Assembly: GCA_946480915.1 (NCBI GenBank)
Contig: CAMLLO010000045.1
Span: forward strand, 1-35,712
Source: an uncultured Sphingobacteriaceae bacterium
GTDB lineage: Bacteria > Bacteroidota > Bacteroidia > Sphingobacteriales > Sphingobacteriaceae
Direction of reading: 5' to 3'
Length of the DNA: 35,712 nt
The notes under the pieces were generated by a model. The model was given only the letters and a program-made list of their open reading frames with translations. It ran no database searches and was not told the DNA's origin. This document shows, in pieces, positions 34,518 to 35,712 of this stretch. Within the stretch, counting starts at the first letter, position 1. The number at the start of each line of letters is the position of its first letter. A program made the translations under genes and the position numbers.

Positions 34518-34519
34518 TT
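34445..34519 (+). repeat. attC site of cassette 5 (75 bp, short type)
   Basis: GTTGCCTAAC (34445-34454), then TTTGCGCT pairing with AGCGCAAA, and GTT at 34517-34519. It shares TTGGCGACCGCTCACAGCGC-like loop and stem sequence with the attC of cassette 2. Confidence 0.92.
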
Positions 34520-34908
34520 ATACGGTATTGTCAGAAAAAGCAAAGCCTCTGCTGAAATCTAGTTCCTGTCCCGACGCTTTGCTCAGGCCGACGCTGAATA
34601 ACCAGGTTTACCAGAAAGCCCAAGGGCCGATGCTTACACAGATCTTCTGCTTCGGTTAATGTCCTTTCGTTCTTTTTTCCCCTCGACCTCAAGTCGGAGG
34701 GTTCTGTAGGTGCTAAAAATCTGCTTGGTTTTCATCGGACAAATGCTGCTAAAACTCAGGGGAATCTGATCCGAAGAACAACACCGTATAACAATAAGTT
34801 TAAATTATGCCCGGCTGAGGTGGTTTTCGAACTGTTCTGCTTTTTACTTACTTTAGTGCTGGGCGACAAGATTGTGCATTTAATCGGGCACAATATAAAC
34901 TAAACCCG
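34518..34908 (+). mobile_element. Integron cassette 6 (391 bp, exact copy of cassette 1)
   Basis: Identity with cassette 1 begins at C34516 and ends at T34910: 395 bp, no mismatch or gap seen, constant offset of 2887. The flanks differ on both sides immediately outside the CGTT and GTT boundaries. That is exactly what site-specific cassette insertion gives and not what IS transposition would leave. There are no terminal repeats, no transposase and no target duplication. Confidence 0.93.
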
Positions 34909-34910
34909 TT
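34784..34910 (+). repeat. attC site of cassette 6 (127 bp, copy of the attC of cassette 1)
   Basis: Identical to 31897-32023, ending with GTT at 34908-34910. The base right after GTT changes to the start of cassette 7. Confidence 0.92.
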
Positions 34911-35660
34911 ATGTGCCACTTTAAAAACCCGAATAAACGCCTATGACAAGAACAACAAAACCCTTAATTATAGTTATAGGACTGTTTTGTATGTTGTGGG
35001 GATGCGAAGAATGTTTTAGACGGAAAATCGGTGGTTTTGCAGGAAGCTACCCTTTTGTTGAGACATGGAAACTAAATGCAAGTGAACAAGACGTTGTTGA
35101 GGCAATTAAAGAATTAAAAAGAGAAAATCCATCATTACGGCCGCCTAACGAAAAGGAATTTACCTCAACCAGAGACACAGGGTACGTTTGGGAAAGCCTA
35201 GAAATGATTGAATATAAAGAAAAGTTAAAGGTAGACTCGACAACACCATTGCCTGAACATAGCGACCAAAATTCTCATAATAGTGATTATTGGCTCTATA
35301 TAGACTTTTATTATCCGGATACACGAGAAGTAGTTCAAACTTGGACGAGGCCGGATGTTGATAGCACCAAGACCAGGCTTGCCCTGGTAGGGTTTAGTGA
35401 CCTCAATAATCCTGAAAGCTCCCGACTAATAAATCGTGACTTTTGGTATCTGGCCAATAAAAAACAAATTAACAAATTCCAGAAAACTATTGTCGACCGA
35501 ATTCAAGAAAAGCTTGATAGAAAAAAGAAAAGCGGCACATAACATAGGGTTTAGGTTATGCCCGGGCGGCGTGAAACTCGTCCTTTTCTTCTTTTTAATT
35601 ACTTTAGTGCTGGGTGACAGTGACCGCCCCTTAATCGGGCACAACCTAAACCCTTAACCG
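34909..35660 (+). mobile_element. Integron cassette 7 (752 bp, lipoprotein gene)
   Basis: Start GTTATGTGCC is the exact reverse complement of GGCACATAAC at 35534-35543 in its attC. The gene's TAA stop (35540-35542) lies inside that attC arm, so coding sequence and recombination site overlap. Confidence 0.92.
34943..35542 (+). CDS. Cassette-encoded lipoprotein, function unknown
   Basis: The 199-residue protein has a lipoprotein signal (MTRTTKPLIIVIGLFCMLWGC) with a good lipobox, L-W-G-C21. The mature chain is charged. It includes SEQDVVEAIKELKRENPSLRPPNEKEF, a Tyr/Trp-rich strand region (NSDYWLYIDFYYPDTREVVQTWTRPD) and a basic helical tail (FQKTIVDRIQEKLDRKKKSGT). No family is recognised. The start is 34 bp into the cassette and the stop overlaps the attC arm. 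Confidence 0.85.
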   Translation: MTRTTKPLIIVIGLFCMLWGCEECFRRKIGGFAGSYPFVETWKLNASEQDVVEAIKELKRENPSLRPPNEKEFTSTRDTGYVWESLEMIEYKEKLKVDSTTPLPEHSDQNSHNSDYWLYIDFYYPDTREVVQTWTRPDVDSTKTRLALVGFSDLNNPESSRLINRDFWYLANKKQINKFQKTIVDRIQEKLDRKKKSGT

Positions 35661-35662
35661 TT
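35534..35662 (+). repeat. attC site of cassette 7 (129 bp, long type)
   Basis: GGCACATAAC (35534-35543); GGGTTTAGGTTATGCCCG pairs with CGGGCACAACCTAAACCC (17 of 18 positions), with a second inner stem GGGCGG/CCGCCC; GTT at 35660-35662. Loop block TTTAGTGCTGGGTGACAG is present. Confidence 0.92.
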
Positions 35663-35712
35663 ATGCGCAACCATAAAACTCATGACCAACTTCGAGGAAA
35701 TAAATAATTACG
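35661..35712 (+). mobile_element. Integron cassette 8, 5' end only
   Basis: It starts with TT after G35660 (GTTATGCGCAACC). The partner arm should read GGTTGCGCATAAC or similar downstream of the window. An ATG at 35682 opens a new gene. The array therefore continues past the window. Confidence 0.8.
35682..35712 (+). CDS. 5' end of the gene in cassette 8 (partial)
   Basis: ATG 22 bp into the cassette opens a frame reading MTNFEEINNY up to the window end. The distance from the cassette start matches those of cassettes 4, 5 and 7 (28-34 bp). Function cannot be judged from ten residues. Confidence 0.55.
   Translation, partial: MTNFEEINNY

Noticed and set aside
31629..34910. The 395-bp duplication as an insertion sequence or MITE.
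   Set aside because: No transposase, no terminal inverted repeats and no target-site duplication; the ends coincide with GTT recombination points of the attC array.
31500..35712. The cassette region as a prophage or conjugative element remnant.
   Set aside because: No structural, replication, relaxase or transfer genes; the GTT-bounded units with private complementary ends explain the layout better.
1..35712. tRNA, rRNA or known riboswitch genes.
   Set aside because: None recognised by eye on either strand; a tRNAscan or Rfam search would settle it.

Overview
The window looks like the chromosome of a Bacteroidota bacterium, most likely of the Sphingobacteriaceae (Pedobacter/Mucilaginibacter type). 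Reasons: a secreted subtilase with a type IX secretion C-terminal domain, several TAnnTTTG-type -7 boxes, a YphP/YqiW-type bacilliredoxin, a GH106-type secreted glycosidase, and a mreBCD-mrdA-rodA cluster behind purH. No rRNA or tRNA gene was seen.

Layout. 1-29263 is mostly ordinary chromosome: the 3' end of an unknown gene; a bacilliredoxin gene divergent from ahcY; a KPxF-repeat protein and a higBA-type toxin-antitoxin pair; yebC; a 1939-residue secreted protein with six lamin-tail domains; a GH106-like glycosidase; asd and a PBP4-type dacB; a secreted subtilase; tdk; a conserved acidic protein; then, on the minus strand, purH-mreB-mreC-mreD-mrdA-rodA, which supplies the cell-wall elongation machinery.

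29264-35712 is the unusual part. A 535-residue tyrosine recombinase is preceded by a 72-bp hairpin element, a 29-bp direct repeat and twelve 11-bp tandem units. Downstream, all in the same orientation, lies what reads as an integron cassette array: a putative attI at about 31603-31632, then seven complete cassettes and the start of an eighth. Each complete cassette begins with GTT plus a private 6-7 bp extension, and the exact reverse complement of that start (9-10 bp) sits at the left edge of its own attC. That is the signature of an attC split across the two ends of a circular cassette. One 391-bp cassette occurs twice, identical throughout and bounded exactly at the G/TT crossover. Cassette genes are small and unrecognised, and four of the five carry export or membrane signals.

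The recombinase does not look like a standard IntI. It has no obvious IntI-specific insertion before the HxxR box. It carries three N-terminal W-x6-W repeats resembling the HARP domain of SMARCAL1-type annealing helicases. It has Gln where the first catalytic Arg is expected, and it is co-oriented with its cassettes. I propose a non-canonical Bacteroidota integron in which ssDNA/fork-binding repeats may replace the IntI-specific domain for recognising folded attC. The array is read directly from sequence; the functional model is inference.
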